A stretch of 64,000 nt of DNA from Buttiauxella brennerae ATCC 51605 (GCF_001654925.1 NZ_LXER01000029.1:124001-188000); one strand, 5' to 3'. Shown: positions 1 through 13,325, counted from the stretch's first letter. Numbers and translations: made by a program. Notes: generated from the sequence alone by a model not told the origin.

Positions 1-102
1 CCAGTCCAACGCCCCGCTCCCCTTCAGGTAAAATGCTTTATTCTCCTGAGGGCGGCCAATACCGTAATCTTTACCGTCTCTGATATCGTCAAGATCTGCC
101 AT
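1..102 (-). CDS. lsrF: 3-hydroxy-5-phosphonooxypentane-2,4-dione thiolase LsrF (5' end only)
   Basis: Only the first 34 codons are in the window. The peptide begins MADLDDI and continues through a GALDW motif, matching the start of E. coli LsrF, the aldolase-fold thiolase that processes phosphorylated autoinducer-2 degradation products with CoA. The ATG at 102 is preceded by a good ribosome site (GGGAGG). It is transcribed leftwards, head to head with lsrK. In E. coli lsrF lies inside the lsrACDBFG operon, so a position as first gene of a leftward unit is unusual. Identification rests on a short N-terminal match. Confidence 0.85.
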   Translation of the reverse strand, partial: MADLDDIRDGKDYGIGRPQENKAFYLKGSGALDW

Positions 103-277
103 TTTTTCCTCCCGTCAACGTTCAAAAGTTTAGACATCCGTATCTGGCAGCCAGGCGGTAATTTATCTTTTTGTCTCACACCTCACATTTTCAGGCCCGG
201 TATCTTCAGCCCGATGTTCTAAATTTGATTAAGGGTTCGACCGGCGAGCAATGAGATAATTAAGAACAGAGGTGACG
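103..277. promoter_or_regulatory. Divergent lsrF/lsrK promoter region
   Basis: This 175-base gap separates two divergent genes and must hold both start regions. A poor CRP-like element lies at 172-187 (TGTCT-N6-TCACA; one half perfect, one weak). I could not place convincing -35/-10 pairs or LsrR operators by eye. Control by phospho-AI-2/LsrR and CRP is expected from knowledge of lsr systems and is not read from the sequence. Confidence 0.4.
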
Positions 278-1870
278 ATGAGTTATTTACTTGCTTTGGA
301 CGCCGGAACCGGCAGTATCCGCGCCGTCATCTTTGATACTTCAGGCCACCAGATTGCTGTCGGCCAGGCCGAATGGAAACACCTCAGCGTGGCCGATGTG
401 CCCGGATCAATGGAGTTTGATCTTTCCACCAACTGGCAGCTCACCTGCCAGTGCATTCGTGAAGTACTGCAAAAATCACACTTACCGCCCGGCGCGATTG
501 CTGCGATCTCCTGCTGCTCGATGCGAGAAGGGATCGTGCTTTATGACAGTAACGGCGATGCTATTTGGGCGTGTGCTAATGTCGATGCCCGCGCCAGCCG
601 CGAAGTCGCCGAGCTCAAAGAGATCCACGATTATCAGTTTGAGTCCGAGGTTTACCAGGTTTCCGGGCAGACGCTGGCGTTAAGCGCCATGCCGCGCCTG
701 CTGTGGCTGGCACATAACCGGCCTGATATTTACCGCAAGGCCGCGACCGTGACGATGATTAGCGACTGGCTGGCAGCCAAACTTAGCGGCGAGCTGGCGG
801 TGGATCCTTCCAATGCGGGCACCACGGGAATGCTGGATCTTACTACCCGTGACTGGCAGCCCGCCCTGATGGATATGGCTGGACTGCGTGCCGATATCCT
901 CTCGCCGGTAAAAGAGACAGGCACCGTGCTCGGCGGGGTGACTGCGGATGCGGCACAACAAAGCAGTTTGTTAGCCGGAACCCCCGTCGTGATGGGCGGT
1001 GGTGATGTTCAGTTGGGTTGCGTGGGGCTTGGCGTTGTGCGCGCCGGGCAAGCCGCAATATTGGGTGGCACATTCTGGCAGCAGGTAGTGAATTTACCTG
1101 CCATCAAAACCGATCCCGATATGAATATTCGCGTTAACCCGCATGTGATTGGCAACATGGTGCAGGCGGAATCCATTAGTTTCTTTACCGGCCTGACGAT
1201 GCGCTGGTTCCGCGATGCTTTCTGCGCCGAAGAAAAACTGCTGGCTGAAAGGCTTGGTGTAGACACCTATTCCCTGCTCGAAGATATGGCGGCGCGCGTT
1301 CCGGCAGGTTCTCATGGAGTGATGCCGATTTTCTCTGACGCCATGCATTTCAAGCAGTGGTATCACGCAGCACCATCGTTTATTAACCTGTCTATTGATG
1401 CGGAAAAATGCAATAAAGCGACGCTATTCCGGGCACTGGAAGAAAATGCGGCGATTGTGTCGGCATGCAATCTTGCGCAGATTTCGGGTTTCTCTGGCAT
1501 ACAGTTTGCGTCGCTGGTTTTTGCCGGCGGAGGCTCAAAAGGTGCATTGTGGAGCCAGATTTTGAGCGACGTAACAGGTTTGCCAGTGCGTGTCCCCGTG
1601 GTGAAAGAAGCCACCGCACTTGGCTGTGCTATTGCTGCGGGTGTGGGCGCCGGGTTGTTTAACAGTCTTGCCGATACTGGTGAGCACCTGGTGCAATGGC
1701 AGCGCGAGTTTACGCCGAACCTGGCGCACCGTGAGTTATATGACGAGATGAAACGCAAATGGATGAAGGTGTATGCCGATCAGCTCACGCTGGTTGATAG
1801 CGGGTTAACGACGTCGATGTGGCAGGCGCCGGGTTTGGTCATGCCACCCTCACCCCGGCCCTCTCCCTGA
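278..1870 (+). CDS. lsrK: Autoinducer-2 kinase LsrK
   Basis: LsrK is a cytoplasmic FGGY-family kinase that phosphorylates AI-2 (DPD), trapping it in the cell and creating the inducer that releases LsrR. The protein is 530 aa, with the N-terminal phosphate motif DAGTGSIRA at residues 8-16, a GGGDVQLG motif in the middle and the adenosine-binding FAGGGSKG near residues 413-420. It is collinear with E. coli LsrK up to the usual C-terminal APGL. Here the frame continues ten codons ([10 protein letters not shown]) into a REP-like repeat before stopping. The ATG at 278 is chosen because AGAGGTG sits 5-6 bases upstream; an in-frame GTG at 272 overlaps that site. Confidence 0.95.
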   Translation: MSYLLALDAGTGSIRAVIFDTSGHQIAVGQAEWKHLSVADVPGSMEFDLSTNWQLTCQCIREVLQKSHLPPGAIAAISCCSMREGIVLYDSNGDAIWACANVDARASREVAELKEIHDYQFESEVYQVSGQTLALSAMPRLLWLAHNRPDIYRKAATVTMISDWLAAKLSGELAVDPSNAGTTGMLDLTTRDWQPALMDMAGLRADILSPVKETGTVLGGVTADAAQQSSLLAGTPVVMGGGDVQLGCVGLGVVRAGQAAILGGTFWQQVVNLPAIKTDPDMNIRVNPHVIGNMVQAESISFFTGLTMRWFRDAFCAEEKLLAERLGVDTYSLLEDMAARVPAGSHGVMPIFSDAMHFKQWYHAAPSFINLSIDAEKCNKATLFRALEENAAIVSACNLAQISGFSGIQFASLVFAGGGSKGALWSQILSDVTGLPVRVPVVKEATALGCAIAAGVGAGLFNSLADTGEHLVQWQREFTPNLAHRELYDEMKRKWMKVYADQLTLVDSGLTTSMWQAPGLVMPPSPRPSP

Positions 1871-1963
1871 GGGAGAGGGAGAAAACCGAGAAGTCAGCTC
1901 TCTTGAGGGAGACGGAGACACCGAGCAGTTCCCTCTCCTGGGGGAGAGGGTTAGGGTGAGGGC
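1847..1963. repeat. REP-like repeat pair after lsrK
   Basis: The block opens with CCCTCACCCCGG-type sequence and closes with the inverted form GAGAGGGTTAGGGTGAGGGC. Inside are further CCCTCTCCC/GGGAGAGGG palindromes. Related palindromes recur at 15119, 27297, 42752 and 51416. It overlaps the last codons and stop of lsrK and lies between convergent genes (lsrK and the porin), where it can fold as a hairpin in either transcript. Confidence 0.8.
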
Positions 1964-1977
1964 GTTTAAATCTCACA

Positions 1978-3378
1978 TCAGAAGTAATATTTAAATCTTA
2001 CGCGGCCACCGTAACGCGTGTCATCGCTGCCATTGCTGTCGCCTTTATCCGCGCTGACCCAGGACACATAGGTACCGAGATAAATATTAAAGTTCTTCAT
2101 GCCCATCACGTTCGGGAATTGATATGAAGAGTGGATCGTGTGGATATCGTAAGTCCCCGCATTGGTTATCCAGCAATCATCATCACAATTATCCATTGCC
2201 GCGTTGACATCAAACTTATCAATGTCGTTATGGGCGTAGATATAACCGAGCTCAAGGCGCTTCCACAAGGCGTTCACCCCGGCAGTAAAGTCGGTTTCAT
2301 CAGCTGCATCTAAATATGCGGTATTGAGGTTTGCGACAACCCCGTTATCCGGATCGTTTTTCTGCCCGTTCCACGTCATGGTCAGGCCGTAACCGGTACG
2401 ATCGGATTGATCGACCATTTGGCCATTAGCATCGCGGTAGCCGTAAGCGTTGTTCACCACCTGGGCTTCCATCGCGGCCGCCACCGAGAAGCTATCCTGC
2501 GACCAGGAAATTACCGGGCGCAAATAGGCAACGTTTTTATCGTTAGTTAATTCGTTGCCATGATATGACTTGTCCTGGTAAAGCGAAGTGCCGTCTTCCA
2601 GCAATGTATTGAGCTCAAAATACCAGTTGTCGATAGTCTTGCTCAACAGGAAGTTGCCGCCGGAATCACTGCGCCCACGCCCTTCTTTCATCATGTAGAT
2701 GTAACCGTAGCCATCACCGTAGAGATCGTTGGCGGTATTGCCGGAATACTCAACAAACGTGTCCTGGTTAAGCGGGAACATATCGTAGGCTTCGAAACGG
2801 CCCACCTTAATTTTCCAGTCATTCTCACGCCCGAAGAAGAACACGGCATCATCGAGATTCATATGCCCGGTTAAATCCGCTAAGGGTTGCGCTGAGAAGC
2901 CAGCGAAATTACCGTTATCCAGATGGCGATAACCATCAAAGCCCAGCAATAAGCGGCCGTTAATATCCCAGCGTTCGTTATTGCCATCAGCCCAATTTGT
3001 ATTGGCACTACGGCGCATAGAAGTCAGGCCATTACTGCGACTGGCGGCATCCATATTAAATTCGACGTCACCATAGATTTTTAAATCGCCATATCCGGTG
3101 AGGGATAGCTTCGGCGATGGATTATCAGTTTTATCATTAGCGGATTGTTCGCTAACCACCGTAACAGGAGCGGTATGACTCATCTGCGGTGGAACAGGTT
3201 TAGCTTTAAGTTGCTGAATTTCTGCTTCTGCTGCGGCAGCCCGCTGTTCAGAGGCTTGTAGGCGTTGCTCTAACTGATTTAAGCGCTGCTCAAGCGAACT
3301 TTGCTGTGTTGAGGCCATTGCACTGGTAGATAATATTGCTCCGACAAACAACGCCAGTGCCTTTATTTTAACGCGCAT
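1978..3378 (-). CDS. RafY-type glycoporin (Porin_8-like outer-membrane channel)
   Basis: The 466-residue protein has a Sec signal peptide (residues 1-22, ending SAMA), then a short coiled coil (about 26-62) with the heptad-like repeat of LEQRL. A long beta-rich domain follows and ends in FKYYF with the C-terminal aromatic typical of outer-membrane barrels. This layout resembles the RafY/ScrY carbohydrate porins, which admit oligosaccharides. The family call is from memory of RafY and the substrate is unknown. The start has AAGGAT six bases upstream. It stands alone, convergent with lsrK, with no sugar-utilisation genes beside it, so it may serve a remote transport system. Confidence 0.7.
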   Translation of the reverse strand: MRVKIKALALFVGAILSTSAMASTQQSSLEQRLNQLEQRLQASEQRAAAAEAEIQQLKAKPVPPQMSHTAPVTVVSEQSANDKTDNPSPKLSLTGYGDLKIYGDVEFNMDAASRSNGLTSMRRSANTNWADGNNERWDINGRLLLGFDGYRHLDNGNFAGFSAQPLADLTGHMNLDDAVFFFGRENDWKIKVGRFEAYDMFPLNQDTFVEYSGNTANDLYGDGYGYIYMMKEGRGRSDSGGNFLLSKTIDNWYFELNTLLEDGTSLYQDKSYHGNELTNDKNVAYLRPVISWSQDSFSVAAAMEAQVVNNAYGYRDANGQMVDQSDRTGYGLTMTWNGQKNDPDNGVVANLNTAYLDAADETDFTAGVNALWKRLELGYIYAHNDIDKFDVNAAMDNCDDDCWITNAGTYDIHTIHSSYQFPNVMGMKNFNIYLGTYVSWVSADKGDSNGSDDTRYGGRVRFKYYF

Positions 3379-3791
3379 CTTATATCCTTATAATATTCAG
3401 CATAATGAAATTTACCCGTCATGATTCAAGTCGCGAGTGCGTTGGCGGCGCTCGTTCACCCGAATTATTTAGGGTATAAGTCAGGTCAATGTATTATGTA
3501 AATACATAGCCAACGGATAATAAATTGGTGGCATTTCTAAAGTTCATCCTGAACAAACATAACAATTTTAAATCTTCGCAACAGAAACGAATGACTAATA
3601 TATTGGTTGCATCACATTCAGATTTATAAAAAAAGAAAATTACATCAATTATATTTAGATAAATAATGTATGGGCGTCGATATATATAATCACTCCGTCT
3701 TTTTCACAATATATATGAATTAAAAAACGAAAATTCGTAACTCAGCACACACGCCACCTTTTTCGGCCAGTGAGCAAGAAAACGGAAGAAC

Positions 3792-3807
3792 TTTGAATCT
3801 CGTCACA
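3792..3807 (+). promoter_or_regulatory. Candidate CRP site upstream of fadH
   Basis: The sequence is TTTGA-N6-TCACA, nine of ten positions of the CRP half-sites. Its centre is about 60 bases before the likely fadH transcription start (near 3860), a distance typical of class I activation. Function is inferred from position and motif only. Confidence 0.5.
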
Positions 3808-3850
3808 ATCATTCGATCCCTTTTTTCCCATTAGCGCCGCAGACCGCTAA

Positions 3851-7053
<3,203 letters not shown>

Positions 7054-7170
7054 CGGCCCTCCTGGATGGTAAAATTTCGGCATAATCCCCGAATGGGGGC
7101 GTGAGTATACCCTTTTTTTCCCTCAAACTGCGCAACTGCCTTTTGAAAGACGTCAAGTAAGCGAGAACTA

Positions 7171-7671
7171 ATGAGCAATTTAACTTATCTGCAAGGTTAT
7201 CCGGAGCATTTGCTCTCGCAAGTTCGCACCCTGATTGCGGAACAACGTCTGGGTGAAGTACTGCAAAAACGCTATCCGGATACGCATAACATCACGACTG
7301 ATAAAGCCTTGTATGCCTGGACGCAAGACCTCAAAAACCAGTACCTGCGCAATGCGCCACCCGTGAATAAAGTGGCCTATGACAGTAAAATTCACGTGCT
7401 CAATAACGCACTGGGTCTGCACACAGCCGTGTCACGCGTTCAAGGAAACAAGCTGAAAGCCAAAGCGGAGATTCGTGTCGCAACAGTGTTTAAAAATGGG
7501 CCAGAAGCCTTTTTACGCATGATTGTGGTTCACGAACTGGCGCACCTGAAAGAGAAGGATCACAACAAGGCGTTTTACTCGCTGTGCTGCCATATGGAGC
7601 CGCAATATCACCAGCTGGAGTTTGATACTCGGCTTTGGTTAACACAGATGGCATTGAACGGGCAGGCTTAA
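7171..7671 (+). CDS. ygjP: YgjP family metal-dependent hydrolase (UTP pyrophosphatase)
   Basis: The 166-residue protein has the DUF45/WLM-type zinc motif HELAH at residues 121-125, followed by an Asp-His pair (130-131), a gluzincin-like metal site. E. coli YgjP, of the same length and gene position, has been described as a UTP pyrophosphatase. That activity is transferred by homology, and the motif alone would also suit a peptidase. It lies divergent from rlmG. A 7-bp-stem hairpin (7683-7709) separates it from the convergent kinase gene. Confidence 0.9.
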   Translation: MSNLTYLQGYPEHLLSQVRTLIAEQRLGEVLQKRYPDTHNITTDKALYAWTQDLKNQYLRNAPPVNKVAYDSKIHVLNNALGLHTAVSRVQGNKLKAKAEIRVATVFKNGPEAFLRMIVVHELAHLKEKDHNKAFYSLCCHMEPQYHQLEFDTRLWLTQMALNGQA

Positions 7672-7717
7672 TCGGAACAAACGGTGGATATCGCTTACAC
7701 GAATCCACCCGACGCCA

Positions 7718-9355
7718 TTACTTCAACCCGGCAAAGACCGCAGCAATCGCCACAGCCCCCGGATCTTTCACCCCTTTCAGGTTGTCGCTATTCACGTAAG
7801 AAGAACGCCCGGCATTGGCTTTGTGCATTTGCGCCGTCGCCTCTGCACCTGCTTGTGCGGCCTTAATGGCAGCGTTCAGGTCACTCTCTTTCAAGGCTTC
7901 AAGTGCAGGCTGCAACGCGTCTATTAACGTGCGATCGCCGAGATTGGCACCGCCGTAGCGTTTCATCTGTTCAAGGCCAAACAACAGCGCATCGGCAATC
8001 GGCTGCTTTTTAGCCACCTTTTGCCCCGCTGCCGTGAAGAAAATGGACATCAACACACCGCTTGAGCCGCCCATCACCGTGGCAAGTCGTTCACCAATCA
8101 ACTCCAGCAAAACGGCCGGATCATTGAGTGGCAGTTTCCCATCATCATTAAGCTGAGCGATATCCCGCGCACCCTGTGCAAATGTCGAGCCGGTATCGCC
8201 ATCCCCGACTTTTGCATCCAGAGCATTCAACGCTTTTTCCTGCTCGATAAGCGTCTTTGTGATACTGGCGACCAGTGCTTTCACCGTGGCATTTTCCGAT
8301 GATTTTACCTGCATCCCCTTACGGATAATGCTGTGTTTTTGCATCGGCATGGCGTGAAGCTTCACCATGGTTTGCCAGCCCGCCGTTTCTACATCTGCGT
8401 GTAACGCTTTAATAAATTCGTCATTAAGCACAATGGTTGAGAGCGAAAAACCTTTCATATCAAGCGCGGTAACCAACGGCGCCGGGCCAATCAAATAGTC
8501 GATTTGCTCTTTTAATTCTGAATGCGCAAGCTCTTTGGTCAGAATAGCCATCTCCAGCGATGACACTCCGCCCAGGTTGTTGACCAGCACCGCAAGCCTT
8601 GCGTCTGTACCGGTCTTTTTACGCAAATGTTTTACCAGCGTCGCCACCGTTTGCTGACTGTTCTGGCTGGCAACAGTGCTTGCACCAGGTTCACCGTGGA
8701 TACCCAGCCCTAACTCAACATGGCCGCCTTTGATGCGCCCTTCTTCCTCGTTTTGATCGGGCAGATTGCAGGTTTGCATGGCGACACCGATGCTGGCAAT
8801 GCTGTCGCAGGCACTTTGCGCGATCTCCCGAACATCGCTCAACGATTTACCCTGCTCTGCGGCAAAGCCCGCAATTTTGTGCACCAGCACAGTCCCGGCA
8901 ATACCGCGTGGCTGTTTGTTATCGGGCAGCGAAATATCGTCGCCCACAATAACCATCTCCACTTTCAGGCCGTGTTTTTTGGCTTTCTCGGCCGCGAGTC
9001 CGAAATTCAGGCGGTCGCCGGTATAGTTTTTGACGATAAGCAAGCAACCACGGTCACCGGTAACGGCCACAATGGCGTTTAATACAGCTTCCACACTGGG
9101 TGAAGCAAACAGGTCGCCACACACGGCTGCGGTTAACATCCCTTTGCCGACAAAACCTGCATGCGCCGGTTCATGCCCCGAGCCACCGCCCGAAATCACC
9201 GCAACTTTGCTTTTATTCCAGTCCTTACGCACGACCACTCGAATAGAAGGATCGGTATCTAAACGCGCCAGGTTATGAAAACGAGAACTGATAATCACGC
9301 CTTCGATGGCGTCGTCGACCATTTGCTTACGGTCATTAAAGAAGAATCTGGACAT
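7718..9355 (-). CDS. ATP-dependent dihydroxyacetone kinase (DhaK-DhaL fusion)
   Basis: This 545-residue single-chain kinase phosphorylates dihydroxyacetone to DHAP with ATP, like Citrobacter freundii DhaK and unlike the PEP-dependent three-subunit DhaKLM of E. coli. The N-terminal K domain carries the substrate-binding His220 in GIHGEPGAS, the residue that forms the hemiaminal with dihydroxyacetone. The C-terminal L domain has the Asp-rich Mg-ATP loop GDGDTGSTF near 384-392. AGGAAAC precedes the ATG. No glycerol dehydrogenase or DhaR regulator is adjacent, so it looks like a stand-alone scavenging enzyme. It sits between genes that are far apart in E. coli. Confidence 0.93.
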   Translation of the reverse strand: MSRFFFNDRKQMVDDAIEGVIISSRFHNLARLDTDPSIRVVVRKDWNKSKVAVISGGGSGHEPAHAGFVGKGMLTAAVCGDLFASPSVEAVLNAIVAVTGDRGCLLIVKNYTGDRLNFGLAAEKAKKHGLKVEMVIVGDDISLPDNKQPRGIAGTVLVHKIAGFAAEQGKSLSDVREIAQSACDSIASIGVAMQTCNLPDQNEEEGRIKGGHVELGLGIHGEPGASTVASQNSQQTVATLVKHLRKKTGTDARLAVLVNNLGGVSSLEMAILTKELAHSELKEQIDYLIGPAPLVTALDMKGFSLSTIVLNDEFIKALHADVETAGWQTMVKLHAMPMQKHSIIRKGMQVKSSENATVKALVASITKTLIEQEKALNALDAKVGDGDTGSTFAQGARDIAQLNDDGKLPLNDPAVLLELIGERLATVMGGSSGVLMSIFFTAAGQKVAKKQPIADALLFGLEQMKRYGGANLGDRTLIDALQPALEALKESDLNAAIKAAQAGAEATAQMHKANAGRSSYVNSDNLKGVKDPGAVAIAAVFAGLK

Positions 9356-9491
9356 AGTTTCCTACTAATAAGTCATGCATATGAAAAGCATAGTCGTTTG
9401 TTTCGAGGGAGACCGCAAACCTGGATTTTGTCAGGTGACGAACGCCTGCCGCTTGCTATGCTTATGGAAATGTCGTCACAGGGAAATCATT

Positions 9492-10994
9492 ATGGCCTCA
9501 CCACTCCTGATTGCCAGAACCACTGAACAAGAACTGCATTTGTTGCCCGGTATGGCGAACCGCCACGGACTGATAACCGGTGCAACGGGCACTGGCAAGA
9601 CGGTCACGCTGCAAAAACTGGCCGAATCGTTTTCACAGATTGGTGTGCCGGTCTTTATGGCGGATGTGAAAGGTGATTTAACGGGCGTGGCGCAGGAAGG
9701 TGTGGAGTCTGAAAAACTGCTCGCAAGGCTTGCCAAAATTGGCGTGACAGACTGGTCACCCAAGGGCAACCCGGTTGTGTTGTGGGATATTTTTGGTGAG
9801 AAAGGCCACCCGGTGCGTGCGACGGTTTCGGACCTTGGCCCACTGCTATTTTCGCGGTTGCTCAACCTCAATGAAGTGCAGTCCGGCGTACTACAAATCA
9901 TCTTCCGTATTGCCGATGACCAGGGTTTATTACTGCTCGATTTTAAGGACCTGCGGGCAGCAACACAGTACATCGGCGATAACGCAAAATCGTTCCAGAA
10001 CCAATATGGCAATATCAGCAGTGCTTCCATCGGCGCCATTCAGCGCGGGCTGTTACAGCTTGAGCAACAAGGGGCCGAGTACTTCTTTGGCGAACCGATG
10101 CTGGATATCAAAGACTGGATGCGCACCGATGCTAACGGCAAAGGCATCATCAATATTTTATCTGCTGAAAAGCTCTATCAGATGCCGAAACTGTATGCCG
10201 CCAGTTTGCTGTGGATGCTTTCAGAAATCTATGAGCAGCTCCCTGAAGCGGGCGACCTGGAAAAGCCAAAACTGGTGTTCTTTTTTGATGAAGCACACCT
10301 GCTGTTTAACGATGCTCCACAAGTGCTGCTGGATAAAATCGAACAAGTTATCCGCCTGATTCGTTCCAAAGGTGTTGGGGTCTATTTCGTTTCTCAAAAC
10401 CCATCAGATATCCCGGATACCGTACTCGGGCAGCTCGGTAACCGTATTCAACATGCGCTGCGTGCCTTTACGCCCAAAGACCAGAAAGCCGTGAAAACCG
10501 CCGCGCAAACCATGCGTGCCAACCCTAAATTTGATACCGAAAAAGCGATTCAGGAGTTAGGAACCGGCGAGGCACTTATCTCATTGCTGGATGAGAAAGG
10601 CAGCCCGACAGTGGTTGAGCGAGCCATGGTTATCGCCCCGTGTTCACGTATGGGACCGGTCACTGACGATGAGCGCAACGGGTTACTCAACCACTCACCG
10701 CTGTATGGCAAATACGATGAAACTGTCGATAGAGAATCGGCGTATGAACGTTTGCAAAAAGGCGTTCAGACCGCTGGTGAGCAACAAAATGCGCCACCTG
10801 CCAAAGGTGAATCAGTGGCGGTTGATAACGGTATTCTTGGTGGGCTGAAAGATATTCTGTTTGGCACCACAGGACCGCGTGGCGGCAAGAAAGATGGCGT
10901 CGTGCAAACCATGGCGAAGAGTGCCGCACGCCAGGTGACGAATCAAATTATTCGCGGAGTTTTAGGCAGTATTATGGGGGGGCGTAAACGGTGA
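9492..10994 (+). CDS. yjgR: YjgR, DUF853 family P-loop ATPase
   Basis: This 500-residue protein belongs to the HerA/FtsK-like DUF853 ATPases. It has a Walker A motif GATGTGKT at residues 30-37 and a Walker B-like hydrophobic strand ending DEAH at about 261-270, plus a glycine/arginine-rich C-terminal tail. Its cellular role is not established. The start MASPLLIA gives the E. coli length and follows AGGG; the open frame extends upstream but that stretch has no homology. It is convergent with lptG, with an ERIC element in between. Confidence 0.92.
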   Translation: MASPLLIARTTEQELHLLPGMANRHGLITGATGTGKTVTLQKLAESFSQIGVPVFMADVKGDLTGVAQEGVESEKLLARLAKIGVTDWSPKGNPVVLWDIFGEKGHPVRATVSDLGPLLFSRLLNLNEVQSGVLQIIFRIADDQGLLLLDFKDLRAATQYIGDNAKSFQNQYGNISSASIGAIQRGLLQLEQQGAEYFFGEPMLDIKDWMRTDANGKGIINILSAEKLYQMPKLYAASLLWMLSEIYEQLPEAGDLEKPKLVFFFDEAHLLFNDAPQVLLDKIEQVIRLIRSKGVGVYFVSQNPSDIPDTVLGQLGNRIQHALRAFTPKDQKAVKTAAQTMRANPKFDTEKAIQELGTGEALISLLDEKGSPTVVERAMVIAPCSRMGPVTDDERNGLLNHSPLYGKYDETVDRESAYERLQKGVQTAGEQQNAPPAKGESVAVDNGILGGLKDILFGTTGPRGGKKDGVVQTMAKSAARQVTNQIIRGVLGSIMGGRKR

Positions 10995-11013
10995 TTTCTA
11001 CACGTTAACTATC

Positions 11014-11139
11014 TATACCCAAAATAATTCGAGTTGCAGCCAGGCGGCAAGAGAGCAAACTCCCAGGAGCTTACTAAAGTAAGTGACTGGGGTAAGTGAG
11101 TGCGGCCAACACCCCTGCAACTCGAAGTATGACGGGTAT
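11014..11139. repeat. ERIC element, full length (126 bp)
   Basis: The element begins TATACCC and ends GGGTAT. It contains the central AAGTAAGTGACTGGGGT hallmark of enterobacterial repetitive intergenic consensus sequences, and its ends (ATTCGAGTTGCAG / CTGCAACTCGAAGT) are inverted. It fills the gap between convergent yjgR and lptG. Confidence 0.95.
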
Positions 11140-11141
11140 TA

Positions 11142-12221
11142 TTAGCCGGAGCGCTTCATCATCATCCACAGACTGATAAGGAAGAACGTCCCGCTTGGCA
11201 ACAACGCGCCTAAAATAGGTGGGATGTTATATACCAGGCTTAGCGGTCCAAAGATTTGGTCCAGCACATAGAACACGAAACCAAAGCTAATACCGGTGAC
11301 CACTCGCACACCCATTGGCACGCTACGCAGCGGGCCGAAAATGAACGACAGCGCCATCAGCATCATCACAGCAACAGAAAGTGGTGCAAAAATTTTGCTC
11401 CACATGTTGAGCTGGTAACGCCCGGCATCCTGCCCACTGGACTTCAGGTATTTCACATAACTGTGCAGACCGCTGATAGACAGCGCATCCGGGTCCAGTG
11501 AAACCACCCCCAGTTTGTCTGGCGTCAGGTTGGTTTTCCATTCACCACTGACAGTCTGAGCACCGGTAATTTGCTTTTCATCAGTCAGGTTGGATTCATC
11601 AACCTGCGACAAACGCCACACCTTGTGTTCCGTATCATACTGCGCAGACGCGGCATAACGGACCGATTGCAGACGGCGCTCTTTGTTAAAGCTATAAATA
11701 CTGACGCCCGCGAGGTCACTGGCACCTTTCACGCGTTCGATATAAACAAAGTTATGGCCATCTTTGGCCCATAAACCCTGCTGTGTCGTTAGCAAAGAAC
11801 CACCGTACATCTGCTGCGCACGGTATTCACGCGCCATTTGCTCACCCTGCGGTGCGACCCACTCGCCAATTGCCATGGTCAGCAACACTAACGGAATCGC
11901 CGTTTTCATCACTGAGAGCGCAATTTGCAAGCGCGTAAAACCAGAGGCTTGCATCACCACCAGCTCACTACGCTGCGCCAGCATCCCAAGACCAAGCAGA
12001 GCACCAAGTAACGCGGCCATCGGGAAGAAAATCTGAATGTCTTTCGGGATGCTCAGGACGGTATATAAACCCGCGCCCATTGCAGAATAACTGCCCTGCC
12101 CAGCTTTTTTCAGCTGGTCGACAAACTTAATAATGCCCGACAGCGACACCAACATGAACAGGGTCATCATGATAGTGTTGAAGATAGTTTTGCCGATATA
12201 ACGGTCGAGAACACCAAACAT
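11142..12221 (-). CDS. lptG: LPS export ABC transporter permease LptG
   Basis: LptG is an inner-membrane subunit of the LptB2FG complex that extracts lipopolysaccharide and passes it to LptC/LptA. The 359-residue sequence shows the YjgP/YjgQ layout: three N-terminal membrane segments, a periplasmic beta-jellyroll of about 170 residues, then three C-terminal segments. Its ATG directly follows the lptF stop codon (TAA then ATG, no gap), so the pair is co-transcribed and probably translationally coupled. The ERIC element ends two bases after its stop. Confidence 0.97.
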   Translation of the reverse strand: MFGVLDRYIGKTIFNTIMMTLFMLVSLSGIIKFVDQLKKAGQGSYSAMGAGLYTVLSIPKDIQIFFPMAALLGALLGLGMLAQRSELVVMQASGFTRLQIALSVMKTAIPLVLLTMAIGEWVAPQGEQMAREYRAQQMYGGSLLTTQQGLWAKDGHNFVYIERVKGASDLAGVSIYSFNKERRLQSVRYAASAQYDTEHKVWRLSQVDESNLTDEKQITGAQTVSGEWKTNLTPDKLGVVSLDPDALSISGLHSYVKYLKSSGQDAGRYQLNMWSKIFAPLSVAVMMLMALSFIFGPLRSVPMGVRVVTGISFGFVFYVLDQIFGPLSLVYNIPPILGALLPSGTFFLISLWMMMKRSG

Positions 12222-13325
12222 TTATGCTGCTCCTCGTGTTCTGCTAAAGCTTGCGCGTAGCTGGCGCATCGGCACCGTATCCCACACATTGAGCACAATC
12301 GCGATGGCAAAATAGACCAGGTTAACCAACCACATCCAGATCATCGGGTCGATTTTCCCCTTCGCCGCATTCGATTTCAGTGAGGTCTGAAGCAGGAAGA
12401 AGACCAGATACAACAGCATGGCTGGCAGCATTGAAAGCACGCGTCCCTGACGCGGGTTCACCACGCTTAATGGCACCACCATCAACGCCATAATGACAAC
12501 GGCCATGATAAGAGTCAGGCGCCAGTGCAACTCGGCACGCGCATTTTCGGAATCGCTCGTCCACAGCGTTTTCATATACATCTGATCAGAGTCAGATGGG
12601 TCGAGCGCCACCGTCTGGTGCCCTACCACCGCCTGATAATCCTGGAAGTCAGTGATACGGAAATCCCGCAGCAATGCTGTCCCTTCAAAACGGGTGCCGG
12701 TATTGAGCGTCACAACTTGTGAGCCGTCAGGGCGCTGAGATAAATGACCAGAATCAGCGACAACCACGGATGGACGAGCGTTGCCTTTCGGGCGCAGCTG
12801 CGCAAGGAAAACATCTTTAAAGCTTGAGCCGTCGACACTTTCTATAAACAGCACTGAATTGCCATCGGTCGCTTGCTGGAACTGCCCCTGGGCAAGTGCT
12901 GCCATGCCGGGGTTAGCCTTGGCTTCAGCCAACACTTCGTCCTGATGACGAGCAGACCACGGGCCAAGCCACATCACGTTGACCGTGGCAACTGCACCAG
13001 TGAAGAGTGCGAGGATCATTGCAGCTTTGATCAGCACCGCTTTACTCAAACCGCAGGCATGCATTACCGTGATTTCACTTTCGGTATACAGTCGGCCAAG
13101 CGTCATGAGAAGCGCGAGGAAAAGGCTCAGTGGCAGGATAAGCTGCGCCATTTCAGGCACGCCAAGTCCTAACAAAGAAAGTACGAGGTTTGTCGGAATA
13201 TCGCCGTCAACCGCCGCCCCGAGAATCCTAACCAGCTTCTGACAAAAAAAGATCAGCAGCAGGATGAAGAGGATCGCAAGTTGGCTTTTGAGCGTCTCCC
13301 GAACCAGATATCTTATGATAATCAC
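12222..13325 (-). CDS. lptF: LPS export ABC transporter permease LptF
   Basis: LptF partners LptG in the LPS extraction pump. The 367-residue protein has the same 3-TM, periplasmic jellyroll, 3-TM plan and starts MIIIRYLVRE like E. coli LptF. The initiation codon is GTG at 13325, with no strong ribosome site immediately upstream. It is the first gene of the leftward lptF-lptG unit and is divergent from pepA across a 275-base region. Confidence 0.96.
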   Translation of the reverse strand: MIIIRYLVRETLKSQLAILFILLLIFFCQKLVRILGAAVDGDIPTNLVLSLLGLGVPEMAQLILPLSLFLALLMTLGRLYTESEITVMHACGLSKAVLIKAAMILALFTGAVATVNVMWLGPWSARHQDEVLAEAKANPGMAALAQGQFQQATDGNSVLFIESVDGSSFKDVFLAQLRPKGNARPSVVVADSGHLSQRPDGSQVVTLNTGTRFEGTALLRDFRITDFQDYQAVVGHQTVALDPSDSDQMYMKTLWTSDSENARAELHWRLTLIMAVVIMALMVVPLSVVNPRQGRVLSMLPAMLLYLVFFLLQTSLKSNAAKGKIDPMIWMWLVNLVYFAIAIVLNVWDTVPMRQLRASFSRTRGAA

